A stretch of DNA of 17,628 nucleotides, from positions 1 through 17,628 of the forward strand of contig JBIIRI010000071.1 in assembly GCA_044341625.1 (NCBI GenBank). The letters are read 5' to 3'. Below the pieces are notes generated by a model that did not search any database, had not been told where the DNA came from, and saw only the letters and a program-made list of their open reading frames with translations. The stretch is from Falsiroseomonas sp044341625 (GTDB taxonomy: Bacteria; Pseudomonadota; Alphaproteobacteria; Acetobacterales; Acetobacteraceae). Shown here piece after piece: positions 7,273-14,225 of the stretch (the first letter of the stretch is position 1; each line of letters starts with the position of its first letter). The position numbers and the translations under genes were made by a program.

Positions 7273-7325
7273 CGGGCGCGGCGACGGCATCGGAGGGGGC
7301 GGCCGGATCGGGGGGCAGAAACGCA

Positions 7326-7356
7326 ACTCCCCCGCGGGCGGGGCCCACGGGGGAGT
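7326..7356 (-). terminator. Terminator-like hairpin after tRNA-Asn
   Basis: A perfect 9-bp inverted repeat, ACTCCCCCG (7326-7334) and CGGGGGAGT (7348-7356), encloses a 13-base loop. It begins eight bases beyond the encoded CCA of tRNA-Asn. On the minus strand it is followed by TTGCGTTTCTG, a T-rich but interrupted tail, so it may act as an intrinsic terminator or a 3' processing barrier. Reading in the other direction there is no T tract. Confidence 0.6.
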
Positions 7357-7363
7357 GCAGGAT

Positions 7364-7438
7364 TGGCTCCGGCGGTTGGATTCGAACCAACGACCAACGG
7401 ATTAACAGTCCGCTGCGCTACCGCTGCGCCACGCCGGA
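7364..7438 (-). tRNA. tRNA-Asn(GTT)
   Basis: Folded by eye on the minus strand, this is a complete 75-base tRNA with encoded CCA. The acceptor stem TCCGGCG/CGCCGGA is a perfect 7 bp. The D arm is GCGC-AGCGGTA-GCGC. The anticodon stem-loop is GCGGA-CTGTTAA-TCCGT with anticodon GTT. The T arm is GTTGG-TTCGAAT-CCAAC, followed by discriminator G and CCA. GTT reads the asparagine codons AAC and AAT. No integrase or repeated tRNA end is seen nearby. Confidence 0.97.
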
Positions 7439-7454
7439 TCAGCCAAGGCCGCGG

Positions 7455-7483
7455 CGTATAGCAACCGAACCGGGCCGGGTGAA
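7455..7483 (-). promoter_or_regulatory. Putative promoter of tRNA-Asn
   Basis: On the minus strand TTCACC (7483-7478) and TATACG (7460-7455) are separated by 17 bases. Each matches 4 of 6 consensus positions. The predicted start near 7448 would leave about 10 bases before the mature tRNA 5' end, as is usual for tRNA genes. Confidence 0.55.
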
Positions 7484-7729
7484 GCCCCCATCGGCGATAA
7501 CGATCTGATGCCTGTGGGCATCTTCGGTCTGTTGCCGGATCAGCCCGCCGACTGGATCGGGCCGGGGCCTTCCGTGCTGCGGGGGGGCGGAGAAGTCAGC
7601 CTTGCGCCGCGTCGCGGGCTGCTGCATACCCCGCCCGTCGTCGCCGGGGCTTCCCTTGCGGCGACAAATCCGCACGCGGTGCACCCTTCCGGGTCCGACC
7701 TTCCCTTTTTCGGGGAAGCAGGGCTGGGG

Positions 7730-7775
7730 GGTTCGGTCCCCGGACATACCGGGGTGGCGCCGCGGAGGTTGAACC
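7730..7775 (+). promoter_or_regulatory. Possible structured rpsB leader element
   Basis: A perfect hairpin CCCCGG-ACATA-CCGGGG (7738-7754) is nested between GGTTC (7730-7734) and GAACC (7771-7775), which can pair to close a larger stem-loop. It lies 31 bases before the rpsB start. Ribosomal protein S2 operons are often controlled by S2 binding to the leader RNA, so a regulatory role is plausible. In DNA this GC-rich, short inverted repeats also arise by chance. Confidence 0.3.
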
Positions 7776-7806
7776 GGACCACTGGAAGAGAAGAGGAATT
7801 TCGCCG

Positions 7807-8610
7807 ATGGCGATGCCCGACGTCACCCTGCGCGGCCTGCTCGAAGCCGGCGTGCATTTCGGCCACCACACCCGCCGCTGGAACCCCCGGATGGCGCCGT
7901 TCATCTTCGGCGTCCGCAACCAGGTCCACATCCTGGACCTGCAGCAGACCGTCCCGTTGATGGAACGCGCGCTGCGCGCGATCCGTGACGTGGTCGCCGG
8001 CGGCGGCCGCGTGCTGCTGGTCGGCACGAAGAAGGCGGCGGCCGAGTATGTGGCGGAAAGCGCCGGGCGCTGCGGCCAGTACTATGTGAACCACCGCTGG
8101 CTCGGCGGCATGCTGACCAACTGGAAGACCATCCAGGGTAGCATCAAGCGCCTGAAGCAGATGGAAGAGCGCCTCGCCGGCGACATCCAGGGTCTCACCA
8201 AGAAGGAGATCCTGATGCTGACGCGCGAGAAGGAGAAGCTCGACCGTGCGCTCGGCGGCATCAAGGACATGGGCGGCCTGCCGGACATCATCTTCGTCAT
8301 CGACACGGTGAAGGAGAAGCTGGCGATCGAGGAAGCCAACAAGCTCGGCATCCCCGTGGTCGCCGTGGTGGACAGCAACGCCGACCCGCAGGGCATCGCC
8401 TATCCGATCCCGGGCAATGACGACGCGATTCGCGCGATCCACCTGTACTGCGACAGCGTCGCCGGCGCGGTGCTGGATGGTATCGCGGGTGCGATGTCGT
8501 CCTCGGGCGCCGATCTCGGCGCCATGGCCGACCTGCCGGCCGAGGCGCTGCCCGACGTCGCCGCCGAAGTGGCGCCCGAGGCCGCCGCCGAGCAGCCCGC
8601 CGCCGGCTGA
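7807..8610 (+). CDS. rpsB: Small ribosomal subunit protein S2
   Basis: S2 is a 30S subunit protein needed for bS1 attachment and initiation. The 267-residue product has the S2 start block LLEAGVHFGHHTRRWNPRMAPFIFG (about 11-35), the middle block HRWLGGMLTNWKTI (about 97-110) and PDIIFVIDT plus GIPVVAVVDSNADP (about 160-200). It is longer than E. coli S2 (241) by an Ala/Glu/Pro-rich C-terminal tail from about residue 230, common in alphaproteobacteria. AAGAGGAA ends eight bases before the ATG at 7807; a second ATG two codons on is also possible. It is followed by tsf after 124 bases, the usual pair. Confidence 0.98.
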   Translation: MAMPDVTLRGLLEAGVHFGHHTRRWNPRMAPFIFGVRNQVHILDLQQTVPLMERALRAIRDVVAGGGRVLLVGTKKAAAEYVAESAGRCGQYYVNHRWLGGMLTNWKTIQGSIKRLKQMEERLAGDIQGLTKKEILMLTREKEKLDRALGGIKDMGGLPDIIFVIDTVKEKLAIEEANKLGIPVVAVVDSNADPQGIAYPIPGNDDAIRAIHLYCDSVAGAVLDGIAGAMSSSGADLGAMADLPAEALPDVAAEVAPEAAAEQPAAG

Positions 8611-8615
8611 CCTGC

Positions 8616-8638
8616 GTGGGGGCGGGAACCGTCCCCAC
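8616..8638 (+). terminator. rpsB-tsf intergenic hairpin 1 (attenuator-like)
   Basis: GTGGGGGCGG (8616-8625) and CCGTCCCCAC (8629-8638) form a 10-bp stem with one G-T pair and a GAA loop, five bases after the rpsB stop. The following CTTGTCACG has no T run, so full termination is unlikely. Partial attenuation or mRNA end protection between rpsB and tsf is more likely, as occurs between these genes in other bacteria. Confidence 0.45.
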
Positions 8639-8657
8639 CTTGTCACGTGACTTCCGT

Positions 8658-8682
8658 GGGCCGGGGCGCGATGCCTCGGCCC
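8658..8682 (+). other. rpsB-tsf intergenic hairpin 2
   Basis: GGGCCGGGGC (8658-8667) and GCCTCGGCCC (8673-8682) form a second 10-bp stem with one G-T pair and a five-base loop GCGAT, 19 bases after the first hairpin. There is no T tract. Together the two stems fill most of the gap before the tsf ribosome-binding site. Confidence 0.4.
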
Positions 8683-8734
8683 GCGCCGCGTTCAAGCGTT
8701 ACACGTTGAATCGTTCCGATCAGGAGTGACGGAG

Positions 8735-9646
8735 ATGGCCGAGATCACCGCGGGGATGGTGCGCGAGCTGCGCGACCGCACGGGTGCAGGCATGATGGAC
8801 TGCAAGAAGGCGCTGGTGGAGAACACCGGCGACATGGAAGCCGCGATCGACTGGCTGCGGACCAAGGGCCTCGCGGCGGCCGCGAAGAAGTCCGGACGCG
8901 TCGCGGCCGAGGGCCTCGTTGGCACCGCCTCCGGCCCGAACGTCGCCGCGATGGTCGAGGTGAATGCCGAGACCGACTTCGTCGCGCGCAACGAGACCTT
9001 CCAGAACTTCGTCTCCGAAGTGGCGGGGCTCGCGCTTTCGGTCGGCGACGACATCGAGAAGCTGAAGGCCGCGACCTTCCCCGGCACCAGCCATTCCACG
9101 CAGGAAGAACTGACCCGGATGATCGCCACCATCGGCGAGAACATGAACATCCGCCGCGCCAAGGTGCTGCGCGTGTCGTCCGGCGCGGTTGCGACCTATA
9201 TGCACAACGCGGTGAAGCCGGGCCTCGGCAAGATCGGCGTACTCGTCGCGCTCGAAGCGGAGAGCGAGGTCGCGGCGATGGAGATGCTCGGCCGGCAGAT
9301 CGGCATGCATGTCGCGGCGACCCGCCCGACCGCGCTGGACATCAGCGCGGTCGAGCCGTCGGAGCTGGAGCGCGAGAAGGCGGTGCTGCGCGAGCAGGCG
9401 GCCGGTTCGGGCAAGCCGGCGGCGATCATCGAGAAGATGATCGAGGGCCGCATCCGCAAGTACTACGAGGAAGTGGTGCTGCTGGAGCAGGTCTGGGTCC
9501 ATGACGGCGAAAGCCGCGTGAAGGAAGTGGTGCAGAAGGCCGGCGGCAAGCTGACCGGCTTCGACCGCTTCCAGCTGGGCGAGGGCATCCAGAAGGAAAC
9601 CTCGGACTTCGCCGCCGAAGTCGCGGCCGCCGCCGGCAAGGGCTGA
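8735..9646 (+). CDS. tsf: Elongation factor Ts
   Basis: EF-Ts exchanges GDP for GTP on EF-Tu in the cytoplasm. The product is 303 residues. The N-terminal UBA-like domain carries the signature LRDRTGAGMMDCKKAL (12-27), and the core has NAETDFVARN with the TDFV motif at 80-83 that contacts EF-Tu. The C-terminal region ends VLLEQVWVHDGESRVKEVVQKAGG and GFDRFQLGEGI, typical of proteobacterial EF-Ts. I chose the ATG at 8735, giving MAEITAGMVRELR, with CAGGAG eight bases upstream. A GTG nine bases earlier lies inside that ribosome-binding site. A strong terminator follows 36 bases after the stop. Confidence 0.98.
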   Translation: MAEITAGMVRELRDRTGAGMMDCKKALVENTGDMEAAIDWLRTKGLAAAAKKSGRVAAEGLVGTASGPNVAAMVEVNAETDFVARNETFQNFVSEVAGLALSVGDDIEKLKAATFPGTSHSTQEELTRMIATIGENMNIRRAKVLRVSSGAVATYMHNAVKPGLGKIGVLVALEAESEVAAMEMLGRQIGMHVAATRPTALDISAVEPSELEREKAVLREQAAGSGKPAAIIEKMIEGRIRKYYEEVVLLEQVWVHDGESRVKEVVQKAGGKLTGFDRFQLGEGIQKETSDFAAEVAAAAGKG

Positions 9647-9682
9647 TCCCCTCCGCTCCGATGGGGCGGATCGGAAGCACGG

Positions 9683-9718
9683 AACGGCCCGGGATGCCCG
9701 CGCATCCCGGGCCGTTTT
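9683..9718 (+). terminator. Intrinsic terminator after tsf
   Basis: A perfect 15-bp stem, AACGGCCCGGGATGC (9683-9697) with GCATCCCGGGCCGTT (9702-9716), has a four-base CCGC loop and runs into TTTT then GC. This is the strongest intrinsic terminator in the window and should separate rpsB-tsf from pyrH onward. Confidence 0.9.
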
Positions 9719-9979
9719 GCGTCCGGCCGTCCCCCGGACTCGGCGGCGTGGTCGAGTCCCGCCCAGCCGATGCGCTGCCCCATCCGGCCAGGGCGCGGCC
9801 CGCAAGGCTCCGCAACGTCCGCGCGCAATCTTGATGGCCCTTTGCAGCCAATATGCGTGCCCCAAGGGGGGGAAGGGCGCGCGCCTGCCTTGCCGTTGCC
9901 ACAGCCCCGCGCCTATGTTCCGCCGCCCGCCGCCGGCCCCCAGCCGGGGCGCCTCCGCCGGAGCCTCGCTGGAGCGCCG
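9719..9979 (+). other. Intergenic region between the tsf terminator and pyrH
   Basis: These 261 bases hold no gene I can support. In-frame sequence upstream of pyrH is open back to 9770, but it is Pro/Arg-rich and unlike any UMP kinase N-terminus. The region should contain the promoter for pyrH and the genes after it. The best candidate is at 9890-9919, and GGAG at 9971-9974 is the pyrH ribosome-binding site. Confidence 0.55.
9890..9919 (+). promoter_or_regulatory. Candidate pyrH promoter
   Basis: TTGCCG (9890-9895) and TATGTT (9914-9919) are 18 bases apart, each with about 4 of 6 consensus matches. Transcription would begin near 9926, some 54 bases before pyrH. A promoter is expected here because of the strong terminator upstream, but this exact pair is only a guess. 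Confidence 0.33.
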
Positions 9980-10702
9980 ATGACCGATACCCCCCGCTAC
10001 AAACGCGTCCTTCTGAAGGTGTCCGGTGAGGCGCTGATGGGCTCGCGCGACTATGGGCTCGACCTCGAGACGATGAAGGCCATCGCCGTCGATATCCGCG
10101 ACGTTGTGCAGCTGGGCGTCGAGGTCTGCCTGGTGATCGGGGGCGGCAACATCTTCCGGGGCATGGCCGGCGCGTCTTCCGGCATGGACCGGGCGCAGGC
10201 CGATGGCATGGGCATGCTGGCGACGGTGATGAACGCGCTGGCGATGCAGAATTGGCTGGAGCGGCTGGGCGTCAGCACGCGGGTGCAATCGGCGATCCCG
10301 ATGGCGTCGCTGGCCGAGCCCTTCATCCGCCGCCGTGCCATCCGCCACATGGAAAAGGGCCGCGTGGTGATCTTCGCCGCCGGCACGGGCAATCCCTTCT
10401 TCACCACCGATACCGCCGCCGCGCTCCGCGCGGCGGAGATGGGCTGCGACGCGCTGCTGAAGGGCACGCAGGTCGACGGCGTCTATTCCGCTGACCCGCG
10501 CAAGAACCCGGCCGCCGAGCGCTACACCACGCTCACCTATCTCGACATGCTGGCGCGCGACCTGGCGGTGATGGACGCTGCCGCGATCAGCCTGGCGCGC
10601 GAGAACAAGTTGCCGATCGTCGTGTTCAACATCCACGAACCGGGTAGCTTCACCGCCGTGATGAAGGGCGAGGGGAAGTTCACCACGGTGGTGGACCTGT
10701 AA
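9980..10702 (+). CDS. pyrH: UMP kinase
   Basis: PyrH phosphorylates UMP to UDP with ATP, a committed step for RNA, DNA and cell-envelope precursors. The 240-residue product is the usual family length and belongs to the amino acid kinase fold. Motifs are LLKVSGEAL (11-19), the glycine-rich VIGGGNIFRG (52-61), the UMP-binding GTGNPFFTTDTAAALRA block (135-151) and KGTQVDGVYSADPRKNP (161-177). The start at 9980 (MTDTPRYKRVLLKVSGEAL) has GGAG five bases upstream. It is 15 bases before frr, and the two are probably cotranscribed from a promoter in the preceding gap. Bacterial PyrH is a GTP-activated hexamer, inhibited by UTP. Confidence 0.98.
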   Translation: MTDTPRYKRVLLKVSGEALMGSRDYGLDLETMKAIAVDIRDVVQLGVEVCLVIGGGNIFRGMAGASSGMDRAQADGMGMLATVMNALAMQNWLERLGVSTRVQSAIPMASLAEPFIRRRAIRHMEKGRVVIFAAGTGNPFFTTDTAAALRAAEMGCDALLKGTQVDGVYSADPRKNPAAERYTTLTYLDMLARDLAVMDAAAISLARENKLPIVVFNIHEPGSFTAVMKGEGKFTTVVDL

Positions 10703-10717
10703 GGGGGAAGGCAGGGA

Positions 10718-11290
10718 ATGCCCGCAGATTTCCAGGGCCTGAAGAAGGACCTGCAGCGCCGGATGGACGGCGCGATGGAGACGCTGAAGAAGGAGTTCGC
10801 CGGGCTTCGTACCGGCCGGGCCAGCCCCGCGCTGCTCGAGCCGATCCGCGTCGAGGCCTATGGCACCAACCAGCCGCTGAACCAGGTGGCGAACATCTCG
10901 ATCGCCGGCCCCGGCCTGCTCGCGGTGCAGGTCTTCGACCGGTCGATCACCAAGCAGGTCGAAGTGGCGATTCGCGATTCGGGCCTGGGCCTGAACCCGA
11001 TGGCCGAGGGCCAGACCATCCGCGTGCCGCTGCCGCCGCTCACCCAGGAACGCCGGAACGACCTGGCCAAGACCGCCGCGAAATACGCCGAGGCCGCGCG
11101 CGTCGCCGTGCGCGGCGTGCGCCGCGACGGGATGGAGCAGGTGAAGGGCTGGGAAAAGGACAAGAAGGCCGAGGCCAGCCAGGACGACGTCAAGCGCTGG
11201 AGCGACGAGGTGCAGAAGATGACCGACGCGCAGATCAAGCAGATCGACGCCGCGCTGGCCGAGAAGGACAAGGACATCCGGACCAGCTGA
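10718..11290 (+). CDS. frr: Ribosome recycling factor
   Basis: RRF, with EF-G, splits the post-termination ribosome. The product is 190 residues (usual 185). The start helix leads to LRTGRASPALLEPIRVEAYG (about 30-49), then domain II with NQVANISI and VFDRSITKQVEVAIRDSGLGLNP. The three-helix bundle closes with LPPLTQERRNDLAKTAAKYAE and a lysine-rich C-terminal helix. The ATG is preceded by GGGGGAAGG about six bases upstream. It lies 15 bases after pyrH and about 24 bases before uppS, an order conserved in proteobacteria. Confidence 0.98.
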   Translation: MPADFQGLKKDLQRRMDGAMETLKKEFAGLRTGRASPALLEPIRVEAYGTNQPLNQVANISIAGPGLLAVQVFDRSITKQVEVAIRDSGLGLNPMAEGQTIRVPLPPLTQERRNDLAKTAAKYAEAARVAVRGVRRDGMEQVKGWEKDKKAEASQDDVKRWSDEVQKMTDAQIKQIDAALAEKDKDIRTS

Positions 11291-11314
11291 CCGGCGGTCG
11301 GCGGGGCGCGCGTG

Positions 11315-12070
11315 ATGGACGGAATGGGCGCGGCCGCGAAGCCGCTCTCCGGGCCTGAGGGCGCGGCGGGCGTCCCGCGGCATGTCGGCATCATCATGGA
11401 CGGCAATGGCCGCTGGGCCGCCGCACGCGGCCTGCCGCGCGCGCTGGGCCACAAGGCCGGCGCCGAGGCCGCGCGCCGCGCCGTGGAAGCCGCCGCCCAG
11501 GCCGGGGTGGGGTGGTTGACGCTGTTCGCCTTCTCCTCGGAGAACTGGCGTCGCCCGCCGGAGGAGGTCCGCGACCTCACGGCCCTGATGCGCCACTACC
11601 TGAACCACGAGGTTGCCCGGCTGGCCCAGGAAGGCGTGCGGCTTCGCATCATCGGGGAACGCGAGCGCTTCGGCGCGGAGACGATGCGCCTGATCGCCCA
11701 TGCCGAAGCCACGACGTCGGCGGGCACCAGGCTCAACCTGAATGTCGCGCTGTCCTATGGCGGCCGGGCCGAGATCGCCGCCGCGGCGCGGGAGATTGCG
11801 CGCCGCGCGGCGGCCGGCACGCTCGACCCGGAGCAGGTGGACCAGTCGCTGTTTGGCGGCTTCCTCGGCACGGCCGGGATGCCGGACCCCGACCTGATCA
11901 TCCGCACCTCGGGCGAACAGCGGATCTCCAACTTCCTGCTGTGGCAGGCCGCCTACGCCGAATTCGTGTTCCAGGATGTGCTCTGGCCGGATTGGGGGGC
12001 GGAGCACATGACCCAGGCCATCGCGGAATATGCGCGCCGCGAACGCCGATTCGGCACGCGCGCGGCCTGA
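11315..12070 (+). CDS. uppS: Di-trans,poly-cis-undecaprenyl-diphosphate synthase
   Basis: UppS condenses isopentenyl diphosphate onto farnesyl diphosphate to make the C55 lipid carrier for peptidoglycan and O-antigen. The 251-residue product has the cis-prenyltransferase motifs: HVGIIMDGNGRWA with catalytic Asp29 (23-35), LFAFSSENWRRP (70-81), LNVALSYGGRAEI, and DPDLIIRTSGEQRISNFLLWQ near the C-terminus. The start could be the GTG at 11312, the ATG at 11315, or an ATG at 11324; all lie well before the first motif. The GGCGGGG stretch at 11300-11306 is the likely ribosome-binding site. Its product supplies the envelope, as do the neighbouring cdsA and, through the MEP pathway, dxr. Confidence 0.97.
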   Translation: MDGMGAAAKPLSGPEGAAGVPRHVGIIMDGNGRWAAARGLPRALGHKAGAEAARRAVEAAAQAGVGWLTLFAFSSENWRRPPEEVRDLTALMRHYLNHEVARLAQEGVRLRIIGERERFGAETMRLIAHAEATTSAGTRLNLNVALSYGGRAEIAAAAREIARRAAAGTLDPEQVDQSLFGGFLGTAGMPDPDLIIRTSGEQRISNFLLWQAAYAEFVFQDVLWPDWGAEHMTQAIAEYARRERRFGTRAA

Positions 12071-12084
12071 GGCACGGCGGGATC

Positions 12085-12972
12085 GTGAACGCGAAGCATC
12101 GGAGCGGCCGCGGCCCCGCGGCCCAGGCGGAAGCGGCCGCGCAGGCCAAGAAGTGGGGCGACCTGCGGAAGCGTGCGCTCTCGGCCATGGTCCTCGGGCC
12201 CGCCGCCGTGGCCTGCATCTGGCTGGGTGCCGAGGCCTTCGCGGGCATGATGGCGCTGATGGTGGCGCTGCTCGCCTGGGAATGGGTGCATATGTGCGGC
12301 CGGCGCGTGCGCGTGCTGCCCGGCATGGCGGTGCCGCTGGCCGTGCTGGCCGCGGGCGGGCTCGCGGTGACCAACCATGTCCGGCTGTCGCTGGTTATGC
12401 TCGGTGCCGGCTTCCTGGCGTCCTGGTGGTTCGCCCATTCGATGGCGGAGAAGCTGACCCAGCCGGCGCTGCGGCTTGCGCTCGGCGTGCTGTATATCGG
12501 GCTGGCCGGCATCGCGCTGATCGAGCTGCGCCACGACAACGAAGCCGGCCGCGCCAATGTCCTGTTCCTGTTCCTGGTGGTCTGGGCGTCGGATATCGGC
12601 GCCTACGTGGCGGGCCGGGCCTTCGGCGGGCCGAAGCTGTGGCCGGCGGTATCCCCCAACAAGACCTGGTCGGGGGCGGCCGGGGGGCTGCTGGCGGCGA
12701 TGCTGATCGCGCTGGCGACGGCGGCCTTCTTTACCCCGGGCGCCTCCGCCATCGCGGTGGTGGCGGTGGCGGGGCTGCTCGGGGTAGCCTCACAGGCCGG
12801 CGACCTGCTGGAGAGCGCGATCAAGCGCCATTTCGACGTGAAGGACAGTTCGCGCCTGATTCCGGGTCATGGCGGGCTGCTCGACCGGATGGATGGCGTG
12901 CTGGCCGCGGCGCCGGTTGCGGCGCTGCTGTCCTTCGCGCTGGGGCAGGGGCGGGTGTTGTGGGGCTGGTAG
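12085..12972 (+). CDS. cdsA: Phosphatidate cytidylyltransferase (CDP-diacylglycerol synthase)
   Basis: CdsA makes CDP-diacylglycerol from CTP and phosphatidic acid in the inner membrane, the branch point for phospholipids. From the GTG at 12085 the product is 295 residues, with a hydrophilic N-terminus and about eight hydrophobic segments. The CDS signature SAIKRHFDVKDSSRLIPGHGG, then LLDRMD, lies near residues 248-274. VVWASDIGAYVAGRAFGGPKLWPAVSPNKTWSG in the middle is also typical. GTG is preceded by GGCGGGA, and no upstream ATG in frame gives a better protein because that frame runs inside uppS. It begins 15 bases after the uppS stop. Confidence 0.96.
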   Translation: MNAKHRSGRGPAAQAEAAAQAKKWGDLRKRALSAMVLGPAAVACIWLGAEAFAGMMALMVALLAWEWVHMCGRRVRVLPGMAVPLAVLAAGGLAVTNHVRLSLVMLGAGFLASWWFAHSMAEKLTQPALRLALGVLYIGLAGIALIELRHDNEAGRANVLFLFLVVWASDIGAYVAGRAFGGPKLWPAVSPNKTWSGAAGGLLAAMLIALATAAFFTPGASAIAVVAVAGLLGVASQAGDLLESAIKRHFDVKDSSRLIPGHGGLLDRMDGVLAAAPVAALLSFALGQGRVLWGW

Positions 12973-13020
12973 GCCGCTGCGCGGCATGTGGGGGGCTGTG
13001 GGTATGGGGGTGTTGAGGAC

Positions 13021-14190
13021 TTGACCCGTTCTGTGTCGATCCTGGGCGCCACCGGCTCCATCGGCCGCTCCACCATGGCCTTGATGGACGCGGCCGAACC
13101 CGGTGCCTTCCGCATCGAGGCGCTGGTCGCCAACAAGGACGTCCCGACGCTCGCCGCGCAGGCGCTGAGGCTCCGCCCCCGTGTCGCGGTGGTCGCCGAT
13201 CCGGGCGCCTATGCCGCGCTGAAGGAGGCGCTGGGCGGGCGGGGGATCGAACTCGCCGCCGGGCCGGATGCGGTGGTGGACGCCGCCGCGCGCCCGGCCG
13301 ACTGGACCATGGCGGCGATCGTCGGTGCGGCGGGGCTGCGTTCGACGCTGGCGGCGCTGGCGCGGGGCGGCACGCTGGCGCTGGCGAACAAGGAAAGCCT
13401 GGTCTGCGCGGCCGAATTGGTGATGGAGGCCGCGCGCCAGGGCGGCGCCACCCTGCTGCCGGTCGATTCCGAACACAACGCCATCTTCCAATGCCTGCAC
13501 GGCGACGACCCGCGGGGTATCGACCGGATCGTCCTGACGGCCTCCGGCGGCCCGTTCCGCGACTGGACGCTGGACCAGATGGGGCGCGTGACGCCCGAAC
13601 AGGCGCTGAAGCACCCGACCTGGTCGATGGGCGCCAAGATCTCGATCGATTCGGCCACCATGATGAACAAGGGCCTCGAGATCATCGAGGCCGCGCGGCT
13701 CTTCGCCCTGTCATCGGCGCGAATCGATGTGCTGGTGCATCCGCAATCCGCCGTCCACGGCATGGTGCATTACGCGGATGGCTCCATCCTGGCGCAGCTC
13801 GGCTCGCCCGACATGCGGACCCCGATCGCCCATGCGCTCGCCTGGCCGCGGCGCATGCGGGCGGAGACCCCCCGCCTCGACCTCGCGGCGCTCGCGAAGC
13901 TCGAATTCTTCGCCCCCGACCCGATCCGCTTCCCGGCGCTGCGCCTGGCGCGAGAGGCCTTGATGGCAGGCGGCGGGGCCCCAACCATATTGAACGCGGC
14001 AAATGAGACGGCGGTGGCGCTGTTCCTCGACCGCCGCCTGGGCTTCCTCGACATCGCGACGGTGGTCGCGGAGACGATGGCAAGCCTGGCCGGGGCCCGC
14101 CCGGATGGGCTTGAGGGGATCCTGGCCCTCGATGCCGAGGCGCGGGTGGTCGCGGGCCGGCTGGCCGAGGCGCGCGCCGCGCTGGCCTGA
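13021..14190 (+). CDS. dxr: 1-deoxy-D-xylulose 5-phosphate reductoisomerase
   Basis: DXR converts DXP to 2-C-methyl-D-erythritol 4-phosphate with NADPH, the second step of the MEP isoprenoid pathway that feeds UppS. From the TTG at 13021 the product is 389 residues, the family norm. Motifs are the NADPH site ILGATGSIG (7-15), LANKESLV (121-128), VDSEHNAIFQ with metal ligands Asp149 and Glu151, TASGGPFR (173-180), HPTWSMGAKISIDSATMMNK and GLEIIEA with Glu220. The start is not certain: no in-frame ATG exists before the first motif. The choices are TTG at 13021, with GGGGGTG upstream, or GTG at 12988, which would add an odd Gly-rich 11 residues and has no Shine-Dalgarno. TTG gives MTRSVSILGATG, the usual N-terminus. 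Confidence 0.97.
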   Translation: MTRSVSILGATGSIGRSTMALMDAAEPGAFRIEALVANKDVPTLAAQALRLRPRVAVVADPGAYAALKEALGGRGIELAAGPDAVVDAAARPADWTMAAIVGAAGLRSTLAALARGGTLALANKESLVCAAELVMEAARQGGATLLPVDSEHNAIFQCLHGDDPRGIDRIVLTASGGPFRDWTLDQMGRVTPEQALKHPTWSMGAKISIDSATMMNKGLEIIEAARLFALSSARIDVLVHPQSAVHGMVHYADGSILAQLGSPDMRTPIAHALAWPRRMRAETPRLDLAALAKLEFFAPDPIRFPALRLAREALMAGGGAPTILNAANETAVALFLDRRLGFLDIATVVAETMASLAGARPDGLEGILALDAEARVVAGRLAEARAALA

Positions 14191-14198
14191 ACTGTACC

Positions 14199-14213
14199 CG
14201 GCGCCCCGCGCCG
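14199..14213 (+). other. Hairpin just upstream of the rseP ribosome-binding site
   Basis: CGGCGC-CCC-GCGCCG is a perfect 6-bp stem with a three-base loop. It ends one base before the AGGAGA (14215-14220) that serves rseP. It may protect or gate translation of rseP, or simply be a compact stem in the dxr-rseP gap. There is no T tract, so it is not a terminator. Confidence 0.35.
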
Positions 14214-14225
14214 TAGGAGAGATAC

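Larger units (their letters stand above)
7439..7806. other. Intergenic region between tRNA-Asn and rpsB
   Basis: This 368-base gap carries no convincing gene. At its left end is the tRNA-Asn promoter, facing left. The rest is the upstream and probable leader region of rpsB. It contains a GATGCC/GGCATC hairpin at 7507-7522, a CTTCCC/GGGAAG hairpin with a T-rich loop at 7700-7718, the nested element at 7730-7775, and the rpsB ribosome-binding site AGGAA at 7794-7798. I could not place an rpsB promoter with confidence. Confidence 0.5.

Noticed and set aside
7364..7438. tRNA-Asn as an integration site for a mobile element
   Set aside because: No integrase gene and no repeated copy of the tRNA 3' end was seen in the window; flanking genes are ordinary chromosomal ones.
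9770..9979. N-terminal extension of pyrH by 70 residues
   Set aside because: The extension is Pro/Arg/Gly-rich and unlike UMP kinases, and a good ribosome-binding site lies just before the ATG at 9980.
8720..12007. Open frame of about 1095 codons on the minus strand, antisense to tsf, pyrH, frr and uppS
   Set aside because: It mirrors four well-identified genes, has His/Arg/Gly-rich composition with no domain, and is the expected effect of high GC removing stop codons.
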